Assembly: GCA_964634325.1 (NCBI GenBank)
Contig: CAZWJF010000009.1
Location: 1 to 64,000, forward strand
From: JAJXWB01 sp964634325
GTDB lineage: Bacteria > Pseudomonadota > Alphaproteobacteria > Rhizobiales > Beijerinckiaceae
Length of the DNA stretch: 64,000 nt
Reading direction: 5' to 3'
Each line of letters opens with the position of its first letter. The stretch's first letter is position 1. The notes beneath the pieces were generated by a model that had not been told where the DNA came from, ran no database searches, and saw only the letters and a program-made list of their open reading frames with translations. Made by a program: the position numbers and the translations under genes. This document shows, one piece after another, positions 16,613 through 24,362 of this stretch.

Positions 16613-17569
16613 TCAATGCGCCATGTTCTCGGTGCGCGAATGCAGCGAGAAGCGCGGATTGAAGATGAATTCGAAGAACAGCTTCACCCACGAGTCGTGA
16701 TAATGGAGGTTGTCGTAGAACTCCGGCGCCATCGTTTTCAACTTCGGCAGGAGCGTCCATGGTATCTCCTGAAAATCGTGATGCTCGTTGTGATAGCCGA
16801 TGTTGAGCGCAAGCGTGTTCAGCGGGCCGTAGTAGTCGAACGTGCCCTGACCGGGCCAGGCGGCGTAATGCTCCTGAATCCAGCGGGCGCCGACCGGATG
16901 CAGGCCGACGGAGAACCAGAAGGACGCGAAGAAATAGAACAGCGCGTTCCCGCCGAGGAAATACCAGACCGCGAGGTCGAAGACGGCGATGGCGGCGAAA
17001 TTGATGTAGGTCCACGGACCCCAGATCGGCACGGTGCCCTTCAGGCGATAGATGCGCGTCAATTGCATCACCGGGAAGAAAAACAGCCACAGCGCCTTGC
17101 GCCACCAGACGTTGCCGACGAGGCTGGCTTCCCAGTCGCTCGGCACGTCCGCGTCGTAGTCGTAGCTCGACAGATGCGAATGGTGCTTCACGTGGTAGCA
17201 GCGAAAGCCCATGGCGGTCGGAAACGCGTTGGGCAGATCGGCCAGGATCGCGTTCAGCTTGTTGAGCGTCGGGCTCGCGAACACGGCGTTGTGGATCGAG
17301 TCGTGAATGATCACGAACATCGCGTGATTGGCGAAAGCGCCGATGCAATAGGCGAGGATCAGGGTGAGCCACCAATAGCCCATGCCCAGATGGCCCATCC
17401 AGGCCGCGATGCCGAGCTGGCCGAGGAAAATGCCCGCCGTGATCCAGAAGGTGCGGATGTCGCGGACGAACAGCGTGCGCACTTCCGGATGCGCTTCGAG
17501 AATGGCGCGACGACGCTCGACGTGCGACTTGTCGACGCCCGTATGGGAAATGGGGAGTGTCACGTTCAT
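16613..17569 (-). CDS. Dihydroceramide delta-4 desaturase homologue (DEGS-like)
   Basis: A 318-residue integral membrane desaturase. Three His boxes are seen: HDSIH (89-93), HVKHHSH (126-132) and HNEHHD (260-265). Surrounding sequence matches the animal DEGS family almost end to end: a sphingolipid-desaturase-like N-terminal LEAHPEVRTLF, ADVPSDWE after box 2, GLHPVGARWIQEHY (222-235), YYGPLN, and YDNLHYHDSW near the C-terminus. DEGS enzymes form the trans-4 double bond that turns dihydroceramide into ceramide, using cytochrome b5. It lies 16 bases after the ceramide-synthase-type gene. Known family members are chiefly eukaryotic; base composition here matches its neighbours, so any transfer is old. 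Confidence 0.87.
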   Translation of the reverse strand: MNVTLPISHTGVDKSHVERRRAILEAHPEVRTLFVRDIRTFWITAGIFLGQLGIAAWMGHLGMGYWWLTLILAYCIGAFANHAMFVIIHDSIHNAVFASPTLNKLNAILADLPNAFPTAMGFRCYHVKHHSHLSSYDYDADVPSDWEASLVGNVWWRKALWLFFFPVMQLTRIYRLKGTVPIWGPWTYINFAAIAVFDLAVWYFLGGNALFYFFASFWFSVGLHPVGARWIQEHYAAWPGQGTFDYYGPLNTLALNIGYHNEHHDFQEIPWTLLPKLKTMAPEFYDNLHYHDSWVKLFFEFIFNPRFSLHSRTENMAH

Positions 17570-17585
17570 ATCTTGCTTTCCGGCT

Positions 17586-18770
17586 TCAGCCGGCAGGCGC
17601 CATGGCAGGCGCGCCGTCGAAGCGCTTTTCGTAGATCCGGTGTATCTTGTCGACCTTGGCGCCGGTCATTTCGATCGGCTTGCGCATCCCCGCGTTATCT
17701 TCGAGAACCCACCCGAATTCTATATGATCTAGCGCAATTTTGCGGCTGCGCAGCCTCAGCTCCTCGATCATCGTCAGGACGACGATGCCGCCGCGCGCGC
17801 TCTTGTGCAGGCTGTGTTTCATCCCGAACAGGGCGAGACGGCCCGATTTGTACGTCCCTTTGCGAATGCGGCCGATGAGCTTCGGCAGGCCGAAGAAGCC
17901 CAGCCGGCCGTCCATGTCGGCCGTGATCTCATGCAAATTGGGCACGATGATGCCGAACGCCACCGGCTCGCCGTCGATCTCCGTGACGAAGCCATAATCC
18001 TCTGTCATCAGGAACTTGAGGCTGTCGGCCATCGACTTGAATTCGTCGCGGGTGATCGGCGTGAACCCCCAGTTGCCCGACCACGCGTCGTTGAACAGGC
18101 TGGTCATCAGATCGACCTCGGAGCCGAGGTCGTTCATCCGCAGCGGGCGAAATTTGAGGCGTTCGCGCCATTCCGGCCGAGTCAGCAGCAGCGGCTGCGC
18201 TTCCCGATCGCGCGACGATATGTCGTATCGATAGGAAATGAGGTCGCGCGCCTTGCCGTAGCCCAGCGCCTCGACATGCCGGCTGAGATAGCGCGGATGC
18301 CAGGGCATGAAGATCATCGGAACAGCGTCGAAGCCCTCGACCAGCAGGCCGCATTCGGCGTTGATCGACGGGGAGAACGGCCCGTGGATCACGGTCGCGC
18401 CCTGCGCTTTCAGCCAGTTCTCGGCCGCCTGCAGGAGGGCTGCGACCACGTCGCGGTCGTCGATCGCGTCCAGGGTCCCGAACTGAAAGGGCGAAGCCTG
18501 ATTTGGCCTGCCCTCCTTGTAGACCTGCGCCTCGATGCGGCCGACCGTCCGCCCGTCCCGCTTGGCCAGAAAGGCCTGCGAGCGCACCAGTTTGTAGTGC
18601 GGATTGAGCTTGTGCGCGAACATCGTCCAGCGCTCGGCGTCGAGCGAGGGCGCAAAACCGGTCTGGCCCGAATAGAGCAGACGCGGAACCCGGCAGAATT
18701 CCATGAAGGCGCCGAGCCCCTTGACGGGCGTGATCTCGACGGCGGGCTGAATTGCGGGGGCGCCTGACAT
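17586..18770 (-). CDS. GNAT-fold N-acyltransferase, bacterial ceramide synthase (bCerS) type
   Basis: A 394-residue protein of the GNAT-like family often mislabelled as dATP pyrophosphohydrolase. Family landmarks include GPFSPSINAECGLLVEGFD, FMPWHPRYLSRHVEALGYG and a C-terminal half with WVLEDNAGMRKPIEMTGAK. The same family includes the ceramide synthase characterised in Caulobacter, which N-acylates the sphingoid base and is unrelated to eukaryotic CerS. Position directly between spt and the DEGS-like gene strongly supports this role. The ATG at 18770 is used; an ATG at 18782 would add four residues. No signal peptide is seen; it probably acts at the inner membrane face. Confidence 0.78.
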   Translation of the reverse strand: MSGAPAIQPAVEITPVKGLGAFMEFCRVPRLLYSGQTGFAPSLDAERWTMFAHKLNPHYKLVRSQAFLAKRDGRTVGRIEAQVYKEGRPNQASPFQFGTLDAIDDRDVVAALLQAAENWLKAQGATVIHGPFSPSINAECGLLVEGFDAVPMIFMPWHPRYLSRHVEALGYGKARDLISYRYDISSRDREAQPLLLTRPEWRERLKFRPLRMNDLGSEVDLMTSLFNDAWSGNWGFTPITRDEFKSMADSLKFLMTEDYGFVTEIDGEPVAFGIIVPNLHEITADMDGRLGFFGLPKLIGRIRKGTYKSGRLALFGMKHSLHKSARGGIVVLTMIEELRLRSRKIALDHIEFGWVLEDNAGMRKPIEMTGAKVDKIHRIYEKRFDGAPAMAPAG

Positions 18771-18915
18771 GGCGCCGCCCATACCACGAGCTGCGCAATC
18801 GCGCCAAACCGCTAGATCAGCCTGCATCTGAGCAGGATCTCTCAAATGCAGAAAAGCCGATCGATTTCAAAGTGTAGAGCGCGCGTTGTGCGAAAAACCT
18901 GCTTCTGATTTTTCG

Positions 18916-18931
18916 CCGCGCGCTCGCGCGG
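18916..18931. other. GC-rich hairpin between spt and bCerS-type gene
   Basis: A six-base-pair GC stem (CCGCGC / GCGCGG with a four-base loop) lies 16 bases past the spt stop within the 176-base gap before the next gene. There is no clear T-run after it on the minus strand, so it may be an attenuating or mRNA-stabilising hairpin rather than a full terminator. The remaining gap shows no gene. Confidence 0.3.
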
Positions 18932-18946
18932 GGATTTAGTTCGGCT

Positions 18947-20293
18947 CTAAAGCGCAGCCGCGGCCTGATCGCCGCCCAGCAGCGTGCGCGGCGGCTCGAC
19001 GACCGGGCGGTCGACGATGAGCTGCACGACCTGGCGAATCTCTTCTTCAGTGTGGCTCGCCGATATGAAGAAGCGCAGGCGCGGCTTGTCCTTGGGCACC
19101 CCGACCTGCACGACCGGCGGCACATAGACGCCGTGCGCGAGCAGGTGCTGCGAGACGGCCATGGTCTCCCACACCGAATTGAACAGGATCGGGATAACCG
19201 CGCGGCCGATGGCCGGGCCGGTGTCGAGACCGGCGGCCTGAGCGGTGTCGCGCAGGAATTCCGCATTGTGGGCGAGTTTCGCGACGCGCCACGATTCCGT
19301 CTGCATCAGCTCGAGCGCCTTGGCGGCCGCCGCAGTGATGACCGGCGACAGGCCGACCGAATAAACGAAGCCCGGCAGGGTGAATTTCATCCAGTCGATG
19401 ATGCCGCGCCGTCCCGCGACGAACCCGCCGCACGACGCGAAGCTCTTCGACAAAGTGCCGATGATCAGGTCGACCCGGTTCGGGTCGACGCCGCAATATT
19501 CGCACAGGCCGGAGCCGCGTTCGCCGAGCACGCCGATCGAATGAGCCTCGTCCACCAGCAGCCACGCGCCGTGCTTTTCCTTGAGGTCGCAGATGCGGCC
19601 CAGATCGACCGTATCGCCGTCCATCGAATAGAGGCTTTCGACCACGATCAGGCAGTTGCGGTACTTCTCGCGATGCTCGGTCAGCAGCTGGTCGAGATGG
19701 TCGAGATCGTTGTGGCGGAACACGATCTTGTCCGCGTCCGACGTCCGCGCGCCGGTCGCCACGCTGTTGTGCGACAATTCATCCAGAAAGATCGCGTCGC
19801 GTTTGGCCATGATGTGGGTGATGACCGTCAGATTGGTCAGATAGCCCGACACCAGCGACAGCGTCGCCTCGACGCCCAGGAACTTGGCGAGATCGTCCTC
19901 GAACTTCTGATGGGTCGAGCGCTCGCCGCCGACCAGTCGCGAGGCCAGCGCCCCGACGCCCAGCGTATCGATCGCGTTGTGAGCCGCCGCTTTGACCTCG
20001 GGGTGCTCGGCCAGTCCGAGATAGTCGTAATTGGCGAAGCTGACGAAATGGCCGTTGCCTTTCGCCTGGATTTCCGCCTTGAGCGTATCCGTGGGGGCGA
20101 AGAACGGATTGCCGTGCTCGTCGAGGATAGCCTTGCCGGCCAGCCGATAGCGCCTCAGCGCATAGTCAGAGAGACTTTGGTGCTTTTTCGCCACGCAGAG
20201 ACGATCCGATTGCGGGACGTATCGTCCCTGATTGCTCGTACCCGCCTGCCGCTCGGCGCGGGGTTGACCGGAACCCTTAGCATTAACCGTCAT
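18947..20293 (-). CDS. spt: Serine palmitoyltransferase (alpha-oxoamine synthase)
   Basis: A 448-residue PLP enzyme of the alpha-oxoamine synthase family. Visible active-site residues: His175 in DELSHNSVATGARTS (stacks on PLP), Asp248 and His251 in VDEAHSIGVLG, and the Schiff-base Lys283 in GTLSKSFASCGGFVAG. Spt condenses L-serine with palmitoyl-CoA or acyl-ACP to 3-ketodihydrosphingosine, the first step in sphingolipid synthesis. AONS (BioF), ALAS and KBL share the fold. The LSKSFASCGG segment and the following bCerS, DEGS and FA2H homologues make Spt the best call. ATGs at 20332 and 20293 are both possible; neither has a good Shine-Dalgarno, and the shorter is closer to known soluble bacterial Spt lengths. 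Confidence 0.83.
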   Translation of the reverse strand: MTVNAKGSGQPRAERQAGTSNQGRYVPQSDRLCVAKKHQSLSDYALRRYRLAGKAILDEHGNPFFAPTDTLKAEIQAKGNGHFVSFANYDYLGLAEHPEVKAAAHNAIDTLGVGALASRLVGGERSTHQKFEDDLAKFLGVEATLSLVSGYLTNLTVITHIMAKRDAIFLDELSHNSVATGARTSDADKIVFRHNDLDHLDQLLTEHREKYRNCLIVVESLYSMDGDTVDLGRICDLKEKHGAWLLVDEAHSIGVLGERGSGLCEYCGVDPNRVDLIIGTLSKSFASCGGFVAGRRGIIDWMKFTLPGFVYSVGLSPVITAAAAKALELMQTESWRVAKLAHNAEFLRDTAQAAGLDTGPAIGRAVIPILFNSVWETMAVSQHLLAHGVYVPPVVQVGVPKDKPRLRFFISASHTEEEIRQVVQLIVDRPVVEPPRTLLGGDQAAAAL

Positions 20294-20351
20294 GCCTGCG
20301 CCAGTCGCCCCGCGCAAGGCGGGCTTCCCCATGGGGAGCCGATCGTTGACA

Positions 20352-20379
20352 GCTAAACTGTTGCGCCGACGCCCGTCAA
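20352..20379 (-). promoter_or_regulatory. Possible promoter of the spt operon
   Basis: Read leftward, TTGACG (20379-20374) is followed after 16 bases by TTTAGC (20357-20352). Initiation near 20345 would leave a leader of about 50 bases to the ATG at 20293 but only about 12 to the ATG at 20332. The -10 match is weak. Confidence 0.35.
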
Positions 20380-20409
20380 CGGCGGCGGGAGACGGGCCGG
20401 CCGGGAGGG

Positions 20410-20437
20410 CTTGAACGCCTTGGGGCTACGACCATAT
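20410..20437 (+). promoter_or_regulatory. RpoH (heat-shock sigma)-type promoter of hsp20
   Basis: CTTGAA at 20410-20415 is followed after 16 bases by CCATAT at 20432-20437, matching the alphaproteobacterial RpoH pattern (CTTGAA/C and CCATAT). It lies 61 bases before the hsp20 start, which is the expected place for a heat-shock gene. Confidence 0.6.
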
Positions 20438-20497
20438 CTTGCCGTAGCGGCGCGCCGGTCCGGGCGCCGCAGCCAGAGGCGCCTGAGGGGCTTCGAA

Positions 20498-20926
20498 ATG
20501 TCGCGTTCGCCTACCCTGAATTCCCCGTTTTTGCTGGGCTTCGAAACCATCGAGCGAGCGCTCGACCGGGTTTCCCGCGCCGCCAGCGACGGTTATCCGC
20601 CTTACAATATCGAGCGCCTGTCCCGCACCGAGAGCGAGCCGGAGCGCCTGCGCATCACACTGGCTGTCGCGGGATTCACGCGCGACCAGCTCGAGATCAC
20701 CGTGGAAGAGAACCAGCTGGTGATCCGTGGACGCCAGCAGGAGGACCGCGAGCGCAATTACCTTCATCGCGGCATCGCCGCGCGGCAGTTCCAGCGCGCC
20801 TTCCTGCTCGCCGACGGCATGCAGGTGCTCAGCGCCGATCTGTCCAACGGATTGCTTTCGGTCGATCTCGTCCGGCCGGAGCCGGAGCGGATCGTTCGAA
20901 AGATCGATATTTCCGCGCGCGACTGA
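20498..20926 (+). CDS. Small heat-shock protein, Hsp20/alpha-crystallin family
   Basis: A 142-residue chaperone that holds unfolding proteins for later refolding. The alpha-crystallin domain spans about residues 40-135: PPYNIERLS, LRITLAVAGFTRDQLEITVE, ENQLVIRGR, YLHRGIAARQFQRAFLLADG and NGLLSVDLVRP. The ATG at 20498 has GAGGGG upstream; earlier in-frame ATGs lack a site. It resembles the HspD/HspH-type sHSPs of Rhizobiales, which are usually followed by a DUF1150 gene, as here. The upstream RpoH-type promoter and the hairpin between the two genes suggest heat-shock control. Confidence 0.93.
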   Translation: MSRSPTLNSPFLLGFETIERALDRVSRAASDGYPPYNIERLSRTESEPERLRITLAVAGFTRDQLEITVEENQLVIRGRQQEDRERNYLHRGIAARQFQRAFLLADGMQVLSADLSNGLLSVDLVRPEPERIVRKIDISARD

Positions 20927-20973
20927 CGCATCGGTCCCAAGAAAGGTTTCCGGTCTTGGGACAAACCGATGCG
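20927..20973. other. Long imperfect inverted repeat between hsp20 and DUF1150 gene
   Basis: The left arm CGCATCGGTCCCAAG begins just after the hsp20 stop; the right arm CTTGGG...ACCGATGCG ends at 20973. A three-base bulge (ACA region) separates two perfect stems of six and eight to nine base pairs. There is no following T-run, so processing, partial termination or transcript protection is more likely than simple termination. A second short stem (GGCCTC/GAGGCC) lies near 21001-21015. Confidence 0.6.
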
Positions 20974-21029
20974 CCAACACCCTCGGCGCGGGAGTGAGCG
21001 GGCCTCCGAGAGGCCGCAAGGAGAGTAAA

Positions 21030-21275
21030 ATGACCCAAACGCCCTTTACCCCCGAACAATTCGCCAAGCTCGGCGCGGGTCAGGTCGCTTATGTCCGCGA
21101 AATGACCGCCGAGGACGTCAAGCGGCTGTTCCCGCAGGCGCCCGAAGTCGAGCCCGGCCTCAAGCTCTTCGCCCTGTTGTCGGCCGAAGGCGCGCCGATC
21201 GTGCTCGCGGATTCGCGCGACACGGCGGTCGCCAGCGCCTGGGAGAACGAACTCCAGACCGTCAGCCTGCACTGA
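21030..21275 (+). CDS. DUF1150 family small protein
   Basis: An 81-residue protein starting at an ATG with AAGGAGAG upstream. The sequence GQVAYVREMTAEDVKRLFP and LFALLSAEGAPIVLADSRDTAVASAWEN is the DUF1150 pattern, a short conserved family confined largely to Alphaproteobacteria and typically encoded directly after small heat-shock genes. Function is unknown; co-expression with Hsp20 suggests a stress role. The only feature between the two genes is the inverted repeat. Confidence 0.85.
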   Translation: MTQTPFTPEQFAKLGAGQVAYVREMTAEDVKRLFPQAPEVEPGLKLFALLSAEGAPIVLADSRDTAVASAWENELQTVSLH

Positions 21276-21305
21276 ACGGGCGATCGTCCGGCGGCGCGGC
21301 GCGCC

Positions 21306-23615
21306 TCAGCCGCCGAACAGCTTCTCGAAGAAATTCTTCTCGCGTGGCGGCGCTTCGCTCGTCGCCGTCCGGTCGCCGATGTCGGCTGGCGGAATCAGAT
21401 CGTCGATCGACCGGGGCGCGCGTGCGCGCCCGAGTTGCACCGGCTGTCCGGCCGAGCGCGGCGCCGGCGCAGGAGCGCTCGTCGCCGACGGGCCGGCGGG
21501 GTCGGGGCCGCTGGCGACAGGAATAGAAGCCGGCGGCGAAGGCATGGCGACCGGCCGCCATGTGCCGCCGGGCAGGGCGGCGACCGGCACGCCCTTGAGC
21601 GCCCCCTGCATGAAGCGGCTCCAGATCTCGACCGGGAGATTGCCGCCCGACGCATGTTTTGTGGGCGAGGAATCGTCATTGCCAAGCCAGACGCCGGCGA
21701 CCAGCGCGCTCGTGTAGCCGACGAACCAGGCGTCGCGGAAATCCTGGCTCGTGCCGGTCTTGCCGGCGGCCTGCCAGTTGGGCAGCGAGGCCTTGCGCGC
21801 CGTGCCGGTTTGCAACGTCTCTTCCATCATCGAATTCATCATCGAGACGTATTGCGGTTCGATCACGCGGCCGTTCGACGAGCCGCGCCGCTGATAGAGC
21901 AACTTGCCGTCGGCCGTGCGTACGCGGGTGATGACGTGCGGCTGCACGGCGATGCCGCCGTTGGCGAAGGGCGCGTAGGCGGCGACCAGTTCGAGCGGCG
22001 TCACTTCGCTCGTGCCGAGCGCGATCGAGGCGTTGGGCTGCAGTTCGGACTGGATGCCGAGTTGATGGGCGGTATGGATCACGGCCTTCGGACCGACCTC
22101 GAGCCCCAGGCGGACCGCGACCGTGTTCAGCGACATGGCCAGCGCGTTCGTGAGCGTGACCTGTCCGAAATATTCGCGGCTGTAATTCTCCGGCCGCCAG
22201 CCCTTCACGTTGATCGGCCCGTCGGTCCGCACCGTGTCGGGCGTCAGTCCGGCTTCGAGCGCCGTCAGATAGACGAAGGGCTTGAAGGACGAGCCCGGTT
22301 GCCGCTTGGCGGCCACAGCCCGGTTGAACTGGCTGTCGGCGTAGTTGCGGCCGCCGACCAGCGCGCGGATTGCGCCGTTGGGGTCCATCGCGACCAGCGC
22401 GCCCTGCGAGACGCCGAACTTGACGCCTTTCTTGTCGAGTTCGTCGGTCAGCGCTTGCTCGGCCGACTTCTGCATGTCGCCGCTCAGCGTGGTGGTGACG
22501 ACGAGGTCCTCGTCGATCGCGCCGACCGTGTCGTTGAGCGCGTCCATCACGTAGTCGGCCGCGTAATTGATCGAACCGCCGCCGCCGTCGCGCACCGCCG
22601 TCGCCGGCCGCGCCAGCGCCACCTTGGCCATCGCCTCGGTGATATGGCCCTCCTGCGCCATCGCCGTGATGACCTGCGCGGCGCGTTCGCTGGCGCCTTC
22701 CGGATTCCGGTTGGGCGCAAGCTTGGTCGGCGCCTTCATCAGGCCGGCGAGCACCGCCGATTCGGCGAGGGTCGCCTGGCGCGCGCTGTGGCCGAAATAC
22801 TTCTGGGAGGCGGCTTCGACGCCGTAGGCCCCCGAGCCGAAATAGACGCGGTTGAGATAGAGTTCGAGAATCTGGTCTTTCGAATAGCGATGCTCCAGCC
22901 AGAGCGCCAGGATCGCTTCCTGAATCTTGCGGCTGAACGTGCGCTCCTGCGTCAGGAACAGGTTCTTGGCGAGCTGCTGGGTCAGAGTGGACCCGCCCTG
23001 CATGCCGCCGCCGCGATGCAGGACATTGGCGATGACCGCGCGTCCGATGCCGAGCGGATCGATGCCCCAATGCGAATAGAAGCGCCGGTCTTCGATCGCC
23101 ACGAAGGCTTTTGGCAGATAAGGCGGCAGCTCGGAGAGTCGGATCGCGGGGCCGCCGGTGTCGCCGCGATTGGCGAGCACTTCGCCGTCGACGCCGAGGA
23201 TGGCGATGTTGGGCGGGCGCTTCGGGATCGCGAGTTGATCGATCGCCGGCAGTTGCGCGGCGTAGTAGGCGACGACGCCGCCCGTGGCGATCGCGCCCCA
23301 GACGCCGAGCACCAGAACCCAATAGACGAACTGGCCGAAGACCGACCGCGATCTGCCGCGGCGCCGCGTCTTGCCGCTGTCCTTTGGCTCTCGTCTCTTG
23401 CGCCCCAAATCTCTCTCCCGCGGATCGGCGCGCAAATCGCCGTCCGAACTCAGGCGAGGTTCGCGCCGCTGGTCGACGCCGCGTCGGCCTGAGCGGCCGC
23501 CGACGATCCGGTCGTCAGGATCGGCGCGCAGAGCCTCGTCCCGCGGATCCTCGAACCCGGGCTCGCGGCGCTCGCGGCGCGCAGGTTTCCTTTTCGATCC
23601 GCCCCAGCCCCACAT
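21306..23615 (-). CDS. mrcA: Penicillin-binding protein 1A, bifunctional glycosyltransferase/transpeptidase
   Basis: A 769-residue inner-membrane murein synthase. Residues 1-90 are a very basic, Arg-rich cytoplasmic tail, followed by one membrane helix (about 94-120). The GT51 domain has Glu175 in AIEDRRFYSHWG and GGSTLTQQLAKNLFL (208-222). The transpeptidase domain has the nucleophile Ser442 in PGSSFKPF and the KTGTS box near residue 635. The C-terminus is a Pro/Ala-rich tail. It polymerises lipid II and cross-links stem peptides in the periplasm. The unusually long basic N-terminal extension could be an interaction tail; it keeps the genome's normal codon style. Confidence 0.93.
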   Translation of the reverse strand: MWGWGGSKRKPARRERREPGFEDPRDEALRADPDDRIVGGRSGRRGVDQRREPRLSSDGDLRADPRERDLGRKRREPKDSGKTRRRGRSRSVFGQFVYWVLVLGVWGAIATGGVVAYYAAQLPAIDQLAIPKRPPNIAILGVDGEVLANRGDTGGPAIRLSELPPYLPKAFVAIEDRRFYSHWGIDPLGIGRAVIANVLHRGGGMQGGSTLTQQLAKNLFLTQERTFSRKIQEAILALWLEHRYSKDQILELYLNRVYFGSGAYGVEAASQKYFGHSARQATLAESAVLAGLMKAPTKLAPNRNPEGASERAAQVITAMAQEGHITEAMAKVALARPATAVRDGGGGSINYAADYVMDALNDTVGAIDEDLVVTTTLSGDMQKSAEQALTDELDKKGVKFGVSQGALVAMDPNGAIRALVGGRNYADSQFNRAVAAKRQPGSSFKPFVYLTALEAGLTPDTVRTDGPINVKGWRPENYSREYFGQVTLTNALAMSLNTVAVRLGLEVGPKAVIHTAHQLGIQSELQPNASIALGTSEVTPLELVAAYAPFANGGIAVQPHVITRVRTADGKLLYQRRGSSNGRVIEPQYVSMMNSMMEETLQTGTARKASLPNWQAAGKTGTSQDFRDAWFVGYTSALVAGVWLGNDDSSPTKHASGGNLPVEIWSRFMQGALKGVPVAALPGGTWRPVAMPSPPASIPVASGPDPAGPSATSAPAPAPRSAGQPVQLGRARAPRSIDDLIPPADIGDRTATSEAPPREKNFFEKLFGG

Positions 23616-23712
23616 GTCCGTTCTTCGCCTGAAAGAGACGGCGTTGATGAGGAGTAACGAAGGCGGATTAAGGGCCGGTTAAGTGTTTGGGCCGCGGCGA
23701 CGCGCTCTGCGG

Positions 23713-24231
23713 CTATTCGTCGCCGAGCGTGAGGTCGACCATGATCTCGCCAGCAAGCTTTTCGAGCGTCCGGCGCACGTCCGACGGCGAAAGCGCTTCC
23801 GGCAAGCCGACGCGAATCTGCGCCCGGAACATCTCGGCGCCGGTGAACGGCGCGCTCTCCACGCCGCTGGAGAATTCCTCGATGTTCGCGCCGAGCGACA
23901 TCAGCGTCTGCGTCAAATCGCGCACGATGCCCGGTCGCTCATGCCCGACGATTTCGATCTCCAGCCGACGCGCGGCGGATGCTGGCGGCGCATCGGCCCC
24001 GCGCTCGACCGCGACCTTGAGGCCGGCGCTCTCGAGCTGACGCAGCGCCGCTGTCAAAGCCTCGACCTGCGCCTCCGGCGCGCCGATCGACACGATGCCC
24101 GCGAATTTTCCGGACAGGCGCGCCGCGCGGCTTTCCAGCCACGTGCCGCCATGGGCCGCGACCGCTTGCGCGGCGGCGTTCACGAGGCCGGGCTTGTCGT
24201 CGCCGATCAGGGTCAGGACCAGGGGCGTCAT
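23713..24231 (-). CDS. Tandem ACT-domain protein, GcvR-like
   Basis: A 172-residue protein made of two ACT domains: one from LVLTLIGDDKPGLVNAAAQAV (residues 4-24) and a second from IEIVGHERPGIVRDLTQTLMSLG (about 94-116). Twin ACT proteins of this size resemble GcvR, the regulator of the glycine cleavage system, and bind amino acids or related ligands. The ATG at 24231 is chosen because it places the first ACT strand directly at the N-terminus; a longer frame to 24282 adds a charged leader. Ligand and target are unknown. No gcv gene is in the window. Confidence 0.77.
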   Translation of the reverse strand: MTPLVLTLIGDDKPGLVNAAAQAVAAHGGTWLESRAARLSGKFAGIVSIGAPEAQVEALTAALRQLESAGLKVAVERGADAPPASAARRLEIEIVGHERPGIVRDLTQTLMSLGANIEEFSSGVESAPFTGAEMFRAQIRVGLPEALSPSDVRRTLEKLAGEIMVDLTLGDE

Positions 24232-24362
24232 CTCTTGGCGTTTCCTCTCGAAAGGGCGGCGATCCTGCCGGGCCGCCCCCAAAAGATCAATGCGTCCGAA
24301 GGGACTCCCGGTTTTGCCGGAATGCGGTTAGTTTATGTCTAAACGAGAACATGGAGGCGGCG

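Noticed and set aside
18947..20293. Assignment as 8-amino-7-oxononanoate synthase (BioF) or ALAS
   Set aside because: The fold is shared, but no bio or hem genes adjoin it, and the gene leads an operon with three other ceramide-type enzymes.
20333..20400. Pho-box-like CTGTCA half-site upstream of spt
   Set aside because: Only one TGACAG/CTGTCA half-site is present with no 11-base repeat, so phosphate control of spt cannot be claimed from sequence.
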